From contig CALVHV010000007.1 in the NCBI GenBank assembly GCA_944328845.1, positions 1 to 38,050 of the forward strand: a DNA stretch of 38,050 bases. Reading direction: 5' to 3'. The position numbers and the translations under genes were made by a program. Of this stretch, positions 7,330 to 14,679 are shown piece after piece (the stretch's first letter is position 1; each line of letters begins with the position of its first letter). This stretch comes from an uncultured Clostridia bacterium. Lineage in GTDB: Bacteria; Bacillota; Clostridia; Christensenellales; Borkfalkiaceae. The notes beneath the pieces are model-generated. The model had not been told where the DNA came from. It ran no database searches and saw nothing but the letters and a program-made list of their open reading frames with translations.

Positions 7330-8070
7330 ATGTTTTCCGACTTTTACTTTGTTTACCTGCTTTCCGGACTGATCATGCTGCCCTGCGTGCTGATCTCCGT
7401 CTGGGCGAGCGCAAAGGTACATTCCACCTTTGCCAAGTACAACGCCATGCCCACCTCCACCTGCTGGACGGGCAGCGACACCGCGCGCATGCTGCTGGAA
7501 AGAAACAACGTGTACGGCGTGCAGGTGGCACGCGGCAAGGGAAAGCTGACAGACAACTTTAACCCCTCCGCCATGTGCGTGACCCTTTCGGAGAGCACGT
7601 ACGACTCCACTTCCGTCGCCGCCGTGGCAGTGAGCGCGCACGAAGTGGGACACGTGGTGCAAAGGGAAGAGGGGTATTTCTTTTACAAACTGCGCAGTTT
7701 TCTGGTGCCCGTCACCAACATCGGTTCGGCGCTCGCCTTCCCGCTCGTGATTTTGGGCGTGCTGCTCACCTGGCTTTCCGCCCTGACGGAAGCGGGCAAC
7801 ATCATCGTCTTTATCGGCGTATGCCTGTACGGGCTGTCCACCCTCTTTTCGCTGGTGACCCTGCCCGTGGAACTGAACGCCTCTTCGCGCGCCAAAGCGA
7901 TGCTCGAAGAAAACGGCGTGCTGGTCAACGAACAGGAGAAAAAAGCCGCTTCACGGGTCCTTTCTGCGGCGGCAATGACCTATTTTGCCGCGCTTTTGAC
8001 CTCCCTCCTGCTCTTCTTCCGCTTTCTGCTGTACGTCCTTCTGCTGACGGGCGGCAGGCGCAAGCGCTGA
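7330..8070 (+). CDS. yugP: YugP-type zinc metallopeptidase
   Basis: This 246-residue membrane protein belongs to the YugP family (neutral zinc metallopeptidase, Zn_peptidase_2). The zinc/catalytic motif is HEVGH (His104, Glu105, His108), preceded by VAAVAVSA. An N-terminal membrane helix (residues 8-25) and hydrophobic segments near 125-175 and 215-240 bracket the catalytic region, and VELNASSRA may supply the third ligand. The substrate is not established. AAGGAGGG precedes the ATG, and the gene is a single transcription unit with its own promoter and terminator. Confidence 0.92.
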   Translation: MFSDFYFVYLLSGLIMLPCVLISVWASAKVHSTFAKYNAMPTSTCWTGSDTARMLLERNNVYGVQVARGKGKLTDNFNPSAMCVTLSESTYDSTSVAAVAVSAHEVGHVVQREEGYFFYKLRSFLVPVTNIGSALAFPLVILGVLLTWLSALTEAGNIIVFIGVCLYGLSTLFSLVTLPVELNASSRAKAMLEENGVLVNEQEKKAASRVLSAAAMTYFAALLTSLLLFFRFLLYVLLLTGGRRKR

Positions 8071-8085
8071 AAAATTCTGCACGAA

Positions 8086-8128
8086 ACAGCCGCGAGCCCT
8101 TTTACAGGGCGCGCGGCTGTCTTTTTTT
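8086..8128 (+). terminator. Rho-independent terminator of yugP
   Basis: The stem ACAGCCGCG...CGCGGCTGT, extended inward by GCCC/GGGC, is followed by CTTTTTTT. It starts 16 bases after the stop. Confidence 0.9.
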
Positions 8129-8166
8129 ATTTTACTCGAACGACGTACTTTTCAAAGTGCCGCTTC

Positions 8167-8197
8167 CGCCGCCCCCGCGCCGCGCGCGGGGGCGGCG
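8167..8197. repeat. GC-rich hairpin, 14-bp stem
   Basis: A perfect 14-bp inverted repeat (CGCCGCCCCCGCGC and complement) with a CGC loop lies between the yugP terminator and the RpiB-like promoter. No T tract follows. It resembles the palindrome at 2582-2617. Confidence 0.65.
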
Positions 8198-8256
8198 CGG
8201 GAGAGGAAAAGGTGCAAAGTTCGTTGAATGGTGTAATTTTATCTGTAAATTATACA

Positions 8257-8285
8257 TTGACACGGCCCCGCGCGCGCTGTATAAT
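8257..8285 (+). promoter_or_regulatory. Consensus sigma-A promoter of RpiB-like gene
   Basis: TTGACA (8257-8262) and TATAAT (8280-8285) are both perfect and spaced by 17 bases, the strongest promoter in the window by sequence. The spacer is entirely GC-rich (cggccccgcgcgcgctg). Confidence 0.92.
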
Positions 8286-8310
8286 AGACAAAAAGTAAGC
8301 GAGGCAAGGC

Positions 8311-8883
8311 ATGAAAACCATCAAAGACAAACAGCTTGTGGTAGGCGCAGACTTTGCGGGCTATCCGCTGAAAGAAGCGGTTGTGGCGCACCTGAAGAAA
8401 AAGGGCTGGACGATCACCGACATGGGCGTGAAAGCGGACAGCGACCCCAACGATACCGACCTGATGTTCCACCGCGTGGGACTGCGCGTGGGCGCGATGA
8501 TCTCCGAAGGAGAGTTCGAGCGCGCGCTCCTGTTCTGCGGCACGGGCATGGGCATCCACATTGCGGCAAGCAAGTGCCCGCACGTACACGCGGGCGTGGT
8601 AGAGAGCGTTCCCGCGGCGCTGCGCGCCATCACGGGCAACGGCGTAAACGTTCTGGCGATGGGCGCCTTCTATGTGGCACCTGCCATGGGCTGCGACATT
8701 GCGGACGCATACCTCAACGCGGAACTGGGCACGGGCTACGAATGGTGGCACAATTTTTACGAGTTCCACAAACTCGCCATCGACGAGCTGGAAGCCTTCA
8801 ACTACGAAGAATACAAGAAAAACGGATTTAAAGTTCACAAACTGGGTGACTTTGACCTCACCTTGGAGACCAAACCCGACTGA
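8311..8883 (+). CDS. RpiB/LacA/LacB-family protein, atypical
   Basis: This 190-residue protein has the ribose-5-phosphate isomerase B/galactose-6-phosphate isomerase fold: VVGADFAGYPLKEAV at the N-terminus, LLFCGTGMGIHIAASK with the catalytic-type Cys and phosphate-binding region, and NVLAMGAF. Compared with typical RpiB, the D-H-x-G motif reads D-F-A-G and the conserved R-x-H-N segment reads A-I-T-G-N, so two usual active-site histidines are missing. It is also about 40 residues longer, with a C-terminal WWHNFYEFHK region. It probably acts on a different sugar phosphate. It is a single gene with a very strong promoter and double terminators. Family placement is firm; the substrate is unknown. 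Confidence 0.85.
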   Translation: MKTIKDKQLVVGADFAGYPLKEAVVAHLKKKGWTITDMGVKADSDPNDTDLMFHRVGLRVGAMISEGEFERALLFCGTGMGIHIAASKCPHVHAGVVESVPAALRAITGNGVNVLAMGAFYVAPAMGCDIADAYLNAELGTGYEWWHNFYEFHKLAIDELEAFNYEEYKKNGFKVHKLGDFDLTLETKPD

Positions 8884-8914
8884 GCCCCCTTCATCCTCCG
8901 GGGCCGAAACGGGT

Positions 8915-8956
8915 AAAAAAAGAGGAGCGCTCATCGCTGTTGCGCTCCTCTTTTTT
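8915..8956 (+). terminator. Bidirectional terminator after RpiB-like gene
   Basis: GAGGAGCGC and its complement flank an 11-base loop, with A7 before and T6 after, so it can act in both directions between the convergent genes. Confidence 0.9.
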
Positions 8957-8970
8957 ACGCTCCGCACAAA

Positions 8971-9006
8971 GGGGGCCGCGCTCAGAAAAGCGCGGCCCCC
9001 TTTTTT
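8971..9006. terminator. Second terminator hairpin between convergent genes
   Basis: A 12-bp stem GGGGGCCGCGCT/AGCGCGGCCCCC is followed on the plus strand by T6 and on the minus strand by T3. It most likely also ends the GH106-like transcript coming from the right. Confidence 0.85.
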
Positions 9007-9044
9007 CTGTCTTCGGGCTTACCTCTTTCCGAAGAGCCCCTTTC

Positions 9045-11855
9045 CTATCTTTCGAATTCGACGGCGATCTTGTTCAGGCCGAAGGAAACCAGTCTGCGCT
9101 CGGGCGTGTAGCGGCCGTCCGGCTGTTCGCCTTCCCACCCGCCGCGCAGCGTGAAGCAGTCGGGAGAGATGGCGTCCTCCGCGCCGGACGCGCAGTGGAA
9201 GGGCCCGAAACGGTTGCGCATGGTGGAATAACAGCGCACCGTGAACTCCGTCTTTCCGCCGGGCAGGGAGAGCAGCGCACCCTCGCGCAGAAGGACGCGG
9301 GCGGTATTGCCGCCGCCGGAGATCTCGCACATGGAGAAATCCCCTTCCGGGCAGACGCGGATCCTGCCTTCACCCTCCGCGGTGAAGCGGTATTCCGCCC
9401 ACCCGCAGAAGTTTTCCATGCCCTGCGGCGTGAGATCGCCCGCCGTCTTTTCGGACTTGGCGACCAGTTTGCCGGCGCGTACGTCGAAATCTCCGCACAC
9501 GTACACGGGTTCCATATACGTGGAATAGCTGAAGCAGTTGCGCAGGCTTTCGGGGATGCCCTCCTCGAACAGCACGGCGCGGATGCGCGCGCCGTCCGTA
9601 AAGTCGGCGCGATACTCGAACACGTTGATCCCCTTTTGTGCGCGGACGCGGGCGGTCTTGAAATTGACGTCCTCCCCGCTCTGCTCAAAGCGCACCGCCT
9701 TGCCGTTGAAGCGCTCGTCGCGCACCTGCTGTTTTTCGACGACCAAAGACACCTCGCGCGCCGCGTCGCTCTCGAAGGAGAAGCGCACCGAGATCTCGCC
9801 CGACCAGCCCGCGCGCACGATCCTCTCGAACACGCCGTACACGTAGCCTTCCGCTTTTCTGCCCCCTTCGCCCGCGACTTGCGCGTTTTCCAGCGTGAGG
9901 CAGTTTTCGGAAGAGCGGACAAATTCGGGGAGGAACTCGGCGCGGCGCGCGGCGGAAAATTCCGCCTCGGCATAATTGCCCTCTTCCTCGAACAGCGCCG
10001 AAGAGCGGGGCGGCAGAATGTGCACATGCGCGGGCGCAAAGCCTTTGTCCCTTTCCGGCTCGACGAGCGAGAAATCGCTGCGGAAGGCGATGCCGTCCGC
10101 AATGTCCTTTTCGTTGACGGCGAACACGAAACGCTTTCCGTTTTCCAGCGTGCGCACCGTATAGTCGACGCCCGCGCCCGCGATGCAGGCGGGACGGGGC
10201 AGCTGCGCCGCGCCCGCGTTGCCGCGCAGATCGCTCAGATCGGCGGGCACGCCCTCTTCATACGCGGGAGCGCTGCCTTCGGTGACCAGCATCCCGCCCG
10301 CGGCAAGAAAGCTGCGCAGCAGGCGTACCGTGGAGCTTTTGAGTTCGCGGCAGTTGGCGAGCACGACGGCGGAATAGGCGCATTTTCCCGCGCAGAGCTT
10401 GCCTTCGCGCACCTCGCCCAGTTTTTGCAATACCTTTTCGTTGACAAAATGATAGGCGACGCCCTGCGTGCGCAGGCGCTCGAGAATGCCCAAAAAGCCC
10501 ACGTCCACATTGTTGCGCGCCGCGTCCTCGTCCAGGCGCTTATAATCGAGATACACGCTCTCCATGGGGGTGAGAACGGCGACGGGCGCCTCCTCGCGGG
10601 AATTGCCCAGCAGCCAGCCCAGCCGCGCGAAATAATCGTTGAACTCCGCATATCCCGTCACCCACGGCAGCGTGCGGCCGAAGGAGATGGGATGGTCCGT
10701 CTTGCCCTGCCCCGCGAGCGAATAGTTGTACAGGTGCTGGACCATCGTGTTGACGCCGTGCACATACTGCCTGTCCGCGGCGAGGCGCAGCTCGCGCGGG
10801 GTGGCGGCATAGCCGCTGCAGCCGAACGTTTCGGTAAGCACGTGCGGCCTGCCCGTCTGCGCCGCGACGGACGCGACGTTTTTGGCGGAAATGCAGGCGG
10901 GCGAGCTGCGGGTGAGGTTGTCCATGCCGGGAATATGCTCGTACAAATAGCTGGGAGCGCAGTCCGCGCCGCCCCACATCTGCGTAAAGAAGAAGGTCTC
11001 TTCCACGCTGTGTCCCGTCAGCATGCAGCCGTGTGCTTCGCACCAGTCGTACAGTTTGCGGTAATAATTTTCGCAGTACAGGCGGCTGAGGAGGTTATAG
11101 TAGCGGACGCGGAAGGGATAGCCCTTCTCCCCGTCCAGGAACAGATACAAAAGCTCCTCTTTCAGCGGCGTGCCGTACTCCTTTTCATACTCTGCCGCGG
11201 CGACGTTGGGCAGCGGCGTGGCGTAGCGGTAGTACTGCGGCTCGTCCGTGAAAAAGCCCAAAAACTCCTTGCCGAACCGCTCGGAGAAGCGGGCATAATA
11301 AGGCTCATACGTCGAACGCAGGAAAGCGTCCGTCACCTCGGGGTCGAGGATGTCCACGTACGCGTCCGAACGGCGGGCGTACAGCGTATGATAGCGCGGG
11401 GCGCTTTCCCCCTGCCGCAGCAGGCGGACGGCGCCATCCCGAACGTCGTACACCGCATAGGCGTCGGGGTCGTACGAGTCCAGGACCTTGTATTCGAGAT
11501 AGCCGGCGCGCCAGGCGGGGTTTTCCAGCAATCTGCCGCCCGCAAAGCCGCTGGGCCAGCCGAATTCGTCGTACATCCACACGCCCATCCCCTGTTTTTT
11601 TGCCTCGTCCAGGCACAGGCGCACGGCGGAGAACCAGTCCTCCGACAGGTATTCCGTGGTCAGCCCTGCGCGCGCGTGAAAGACGAACCCGCCCAGATTA
11701 TAGCTCTTCATCTCGCCGATCTGCCGCACGAGTTCCTCTTTTTCCAGAGACGAATTGATGCTCCAGAACACGACGGGGCGGTATGCGCTCAGGTCCGCTT
11801 CGCGCAGGATGTGCAGCAAGTTGTTGGTGCCTTTGCCTTCCGAATGACGTTTCAT
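9045..11855 (-). CDS. GH106-like glycoside hydrolase, putative alpha-L-rhamnosidase (copy 1)
   Basis: This 936-residue protein is assigned to the GH106-like group from PVVFWSINSSLEKEEL and MYDEFGWPSGFAGG (about 94-107), a (beta/alpha)8-type N-terminal region with acidic FFTDEPQYYR near residue 204, and beta-sandwich modules in the last third. GH106 enzymes remove terminal alpha-L-rhamnose; next to a GH78 gene that activity is plausible but not shown. No signal peptide, so cytoplasmic. The ATG at 11855 has AAGGAGAA; the frame is open for 89 more codons but that part does not align with the copy at 29295-32108. It has its own promoter behind a terminator. Codon use is GC-rich. Confidence 0.72.
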   Translation of the reverse strand: MKRHSEGKGTNNLLHILREADLSAYRPVVFWSINSSLEKEELVRQIGEMKSYNLGGFVFHARAGLTTEYLSEDWFSAVRLCLDEAKKQGMGVWMYDEFGWPSGFAGGRLLENPAWRAGYLEYKVLDSYDPDAYAVYDVRDGAVRLLRQGESAPRYHTLYARRSDAYVDILDPEVTDAFLRSTYEPYYARFSERFGKEFLGFFTDEPQYYRYATPLPNVAAAEYEKEYGTPLKEELLYLFLDGEKGYPFRVRYYNLLSRLYCENYYRKLYDWCEAHGCMLTGHSVEETFFFTQMWGGADCAPSYLYEHIPGMDNLTRSSPACISAKNVASVAAQTGRPHVLTETFGCSGYAATPRELRLAADRQYVHGVNTMVQHLYNYSLAGQGKTDHPISFGRTLPWVTGYAEFNDYFARLGWLLGNSREEAPVAVLTPMESVYLDYKRLDEDAARNNVDVGFLGILERLRTQGVAYHFVNEKVLQKLGEVREGKLCAGKCAYSAVVLANCRELKSSTVRLLRSFLAAGGMLVTEGSAPAYEEGVPADLSDLRGNAGAAQLPRPACIAGAGVDYTVRTLENGKRFVFAVNEKDIADGIAFRSDFSLVEPERDKGFAPAHVHILPPRSSALFEEEGNYAEAEFSAARRAEFLPEFVRSSENCLTLENAQVAGEGGRKAEGYVYGVFERIVRAGWSGEISVRFSFESDAAREVSLVVEKQQVRDERFNGKAVRFEQSGEDVNFKTARVRAQKGINVFEYRADFTDGARIRAVLFEEGIPESLRNCFSYSTYMEPVYVCGDFDVRAGKLVAKSEKTAGDLTPQGMENFCGWAEYRFTAEGEGRIRVCPEGDFSMCEISGGGNTARVLLREGALLSLPGGKTEFTVRCYSTMRNRFGPFHCASGAEDAISPDCFTLRGGWEGEQPDGRYTPERRLVSFGLNKIAVEFER

Positions 11856-11891
11856 GTTTGTTCTCCTTCGCCCTGCAACAGGCGCACCGTC

Positions 11892-11920
11892 ATTGTACCT
11901 TTTTTTTGAAAAAAAGTAAA
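11892..11920 (-). promoter_or_regulatory. Promoter of GH106-like gene, copy 1
   Basis: On the minus strand TTTACT (11915-11920) and TACAAT (11892-11897) are 17 bases apart, placing the start about 30 bases before the ATG. The -35 lies inside the first unit of a tandem duplication, so the duplicated DNA directly abuts or overlaps the polymerase site. Confidence 0.65.
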
Positions 11921-11966
11921 TAAGATCTGCCCTCTTTTTGAAAAAAAGTAAATAAGATCTGCCCTC
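11903..11966. repeat. Exact 32-bp tandem duplication upstream of GH106-like gene
   Basis: Two identical 32-base units lie head to tail (11903-11934 and 11935-11966). Each contains AGATCT, a TTTAC and a poly-A/T stretch. The period is close to three helical turns, so a protein bound to each copy would sit on the same face of the DNA, as for AraC-type activators. Binding is inference. Confidence 0.85.
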
Positions 11967-11973
11967 TCCGCAA

Positions 11974-12013
11974 ACAAAAGACCCTTCGGCGCGAGGCGCA
12001 AAGGATCTTTTTT
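11974..12013 (-). terminator. Terminator after GH78 gene
   Basis: On the minus strand AAGATCCTT and AAGGGTCTT (one G-T pair) enclose a GC-rich inner stem and are followed by TTTTG. It starts about 12 bases past the GH78 stop and separates it from the GH106-like promoter. Confidence 0.75.
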
Positions 12014-12024
12014 TCACTGCGGGA

Positions 12025-14562
12025 TCAGACCGCCGCCGTCTGCGGCGCGCGGGAAGAAAATTCCTGCTCCGCCGCGGAATATTCGTACGTTCCGCACCCG
12101 ACTTTCTGTTTCCTGCCCGCAAAAAGGATGTCTGCCGTGACGCCGTGCGGGATGCTCACCCGCAGCACCACGCGCCCGTTTTCGCGCTTCCATTCGGAAG
12201 AGATCTTGCCGCGCACCGTGTCGACCGACGCCCGCACTTCCGTCAGAGAAGTGAGGATGGTGGGGCAGACGGTCACCTTGTCGCAGGCACAGGCGTCCTC
12301 GTCGACGCGGATGCCCGCCAGATAATGGTAGAAAAACGCGTCGTAACTGCCGAACATGGGATGGTTGAAGGAATCCATTTCGCTGCTCATCTCGCTTTCC
12401 CAGCGCTCCCAAACGGACGTTGCGCCGTTGGCGAGCATGTAGCCCCAGCCGGGATATTCGGGATTTTTGAGCATTTTGAGCGCGATGTCGGTATAGCCGA
12501 AATCACCCAGCGCATAGAACAGGTGCCTATAGCCGATGTTGCCGCAGGCGGAATGATATCCGCGCGACTCCACCATCCGCTTCAGGCCCGCCGCAACGCG
12601 CGCGCGTTCCGACTCGGGCACGATGCCCAGCGACAGCGCCAGCGCGTCCGCCGTCTGCGTTCCGTTGGCATAGTGCCCCGTAGCAGCGTCGAAATAGTGC
12701 GCGTGCACCGCCTTGGCGCAGGCTTCCGCCTTGGACGCATACAGCCGCGCGTCCGCGCTTTTGCCCGCGATGCGCGCCATCTGCGCCAAAAGTCTGAGCT
12801 GCCAGAACAAGAACACGGAGGATACGTACAGATTGTCCGTATGCTCTTTGAAACAGGCGGGCGCTACCCAGTCGGCATAATAAGAGTAGTTCATCAGGTA
12901 GCCTTCCGAGCGGGAGAGCAGAAACTCCACCCATTTTTTACAGCCTTCGTATTCTTCTTTCGCGCAGCGGGTATCGCCGTACAGGCGGTACGAAAGCACG
13001 GGCATCATCAGGTATGCGGCGCTGACGGGATCGGCGGGGCGCCCGCCCGTAAAGAAGGGCGCGGTGTCCGCAATGGCTCCGTCCTCCGTCTGCGTGTGCG
13101 CGATGTCGCGCACAAACTTGGGGAAAAAGCGTTCCATGCCGAAGTTGTACACCGTCTGGTACAGCCGCGAAGAGAGGTCGTTCAGCCAGCCGAAGCGCTC
13201 GTCGCGCTGCGGGCAGTCGGTAAGGATGCCCTGCTGGTTGTTCTTTTCCGTGATCACCGCCATCTCGTGCAGGCGGTTGAGTTCTTCATCCGAGCAGGAA
13301 AAGCTGCCCGACTCGCGCGTGAGGGTGCGGATACATTCGCCCTGCAGGGAGAGCAGTTCGCACTCCCCTTCCGTGCGCACCTGCACGTACTGGAACCCGT
13401 GGAAAGTGAAACGCGGCGCAAATTCTTCCTCGCCCTGACCGCGGAGGATGTAGATATCCGTCGCCTTGGCACTGCGGAGGTTGCAGAAGTTGACCGATCC
13501 GTCCTCGCACAGCCGTTCGCCGAACCGAAGCACGATGCGGCTGCCGCGCGCGCCGCGCACGCGGATGCGCACCCTGCCCGCGATGTTTTTGCCGATATCA
13601 AAGACCTGTTCGCCCGTCTCGAGCCGATGCGAGGATACGGGCTGATACACTTTGTCGACCCCTTCTTCCTCGATCGCCTGCGCCTGCGGCGCGCCCTGCG
13701 GGGCGGGGCAGTAAACACACGGCATCCAGCCGCGCGTGTTGCGCGCCTCGTACTGCGGGGAGGTCCAATCCCGAGGAATGTTCTCCTCTATGCGCGCGTC
13801 GTAAATTTCTCCGTCGTAGATGCTCGTTTCCACCGTCGCGCCCGAAGCCACGTACCAGCCGCCGTTGACGGAGGAATGAAATTCCTGCACCCGCCCGTCG
13901 GGGAGGTCGGCATAGATCTGCACCAAAGCTTGCTTGCTGCCGTACCAGCCGTGCGCAACTTCCAGCCCGAACACGTTTTTGCCCGCCCTGCACAGGGGCG
14001 TGAGATCGTATGTACAATAAGGGATGCGGCGGGAAGGATCGGTGATGGCGGCGTTGAGGAGGGCGTTGCCCACCTTTTTGCCGTTGAAATAGACCTCGTG
14101 GAACCCTGCACAGCACACGTACGCGCGCACGCGCCGAGCGCCCGATTCCAGTTCCAGCTCCCTGCGGAAGAGGGAGGTCGAGCCCGACCGCTGCGCCGGC
14201 ATCGACGTCCAGCAGCCCTGCCAGTCCTGCGGCTGAAGCAGACCCGTTTCGAAGTACCCGACTTCGCTTTCGGCGCTTTCGCCGTCCGCAAATACCGTCA
14301 CCTTCCAGTAACCGCCCGTCCGCGAAGCGAGGGGCACGCCCGCATACTCGGCGCAAAACGCCGTGCGGGATTCTACTTTGCCGCTGTCCCACATGTCCCC
14401 TTCGCCGCGCCGCGCGCCCTCCGCCGTAGCGGAGACTACCACGCGATAGGCGGTCTGCACCGCCTTGTCGGAAGAGACCTTCCAAAACAGGCGGGGGTGT
14501 ACGCTGTCGATCCCGATCGGGTCCTTACGGTATTCGCATTTTATTTCAGAGATTTCAAACAT
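12025..14562 (-). CDS. GH78 alpha-L-rhamnosidase
   Basis: This 845-residue protein matches the full GH78 architecture: N-terminal beta-sandwich domains (about 1-290), a further beta domain to about 405, an (alpha/alpha)6 catalytic barrel (about 415-760) and a C-terminal beta domain. The family signature TDCPQRDERFGW (448-459) carries the acidic catalytic residues, and GATSVWERW (713-721) supplies the second conserved Glu. It would hydrolyse terminal alpha-L-rhamnose from oligosaccharides in the cytoplasm (no signal peptide). The ATG at 14562 matches the family start, though its ribosome-binding site is weak; the open frame upstream runs through a terminator hairpin. It follows the surface-protein gene and probably depends on read-through. 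Confidence 0.93.
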   Translation of the reverse strand: MFEISEIKCEYRKDPIGIDSVHPRLFWKVSSDKAVQTAYRVVVSATAEGARRGEGDMWDSGKVESRTAFCAEYAGVPLASRTGGYWKVTVFADGESAESEVGYFETGLLQPQDWQGCWTSMPAQRSGSTSLFRRELELESGARRVRAYVCCAGFHEVYFNGKKVGNALLNAAITDPSRRIPYCTYDLTPLCRAGKNVFGLEVAHGWYGSKQALVQIYADLPDGRVQEFHSSVNGGWYVASGATVETSIYDGEIYDARIEENIPRDWTSPQYEARNTRGWMPCVYCPAPQGAPQAQAIEEEGVDKVYQPVSSHRLETGEQVFDIGKNIAGRVRIRVRGARGSRIVLRFGERLCEDGSVNFCNLRSAKATDIYILRGQGEEEFAPRFTFHGFQYVQVRTEGECELLSLQGECIRTLTRESGSFSCSDEELNRLHEMAVITEKNNQQGILTDCPQRDERFGWLNDLSSRLYQTVYNFGMERFFPKFVRDIAHTQTEDGAIADTAPFFTGGRPADPVSAAYLMMPVLSYRLYGDTRCAKEEYEGCKKWVEFLLSRSEGYLMNYSYYADWVAPACFKEHTDNLYVSSVFLFWQLRLLAQMARIAGKSADARLYASKAEACAKAVHAHYFDAATGHYANGTQTADALALSLGIVPESERARVAAGLKRMVESRGYHSACGNIGYRHLFYALGDFGYTDIALKMLKNPEYPGWGYMLANGATSVWERWESEMSSEMDSFNHPMFGSYDAFFYHYLAGIRVDEDACACDKVTVCPTILTSLTEVRASVDTVRGKISSEWKRENGRVVLRVSIPHGVTADILFAGRKQKVGCGTYEYSAAEQEFSSRAPQTAAV

Positions 14563-14616
14563 ACTGCGTGTTATTCCCGTTTCTGTTCCTGCGGACGGAA
14601 ACCCCGCCCGCATCGA

Positions 14617-14647
14617 TAAGAACAGGGCGCATGCGAGCATGCGCCCT
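14617..14647 (-). terminator. Hairpin with partial T tract after surface-protein gene
   Basis: A 12-bp stem (CAGGGCGCATGC and complement) with a 2-base loop is followed on the minus strand by TTCTT. It starts about 32 bases after the stop. The weak T tract suggests partial termination, which would lower GH78 expression relative to the upstream genes. Confidence 0.6.
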
Positions 14648-14679
14648 GCCTTGTTCTTTTTCTTACTTTTTCTCTTTTC

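Noticed and set aside
8940..11909. 989-codon plus-strand frame opposite GH106-like copy 1
   Set aside because: Arises from the GC-rich third positions of the real gene; it starts inside a terminator and its translation lacks any family pattern. The same applies to the long plus-strand frames over 12145-14619 and 15721-17928.
11903..11966. CRISPR array
   Set aside because: Only two units, directly adjacent with no spacer between them.
14563..14640. Extended N-terminus for the GH78 protein from an ATG at 14640
   Set aside because: The extra 26 codons run through the hairpin after the surface-protein gene and lie outside the normal GH78 start.
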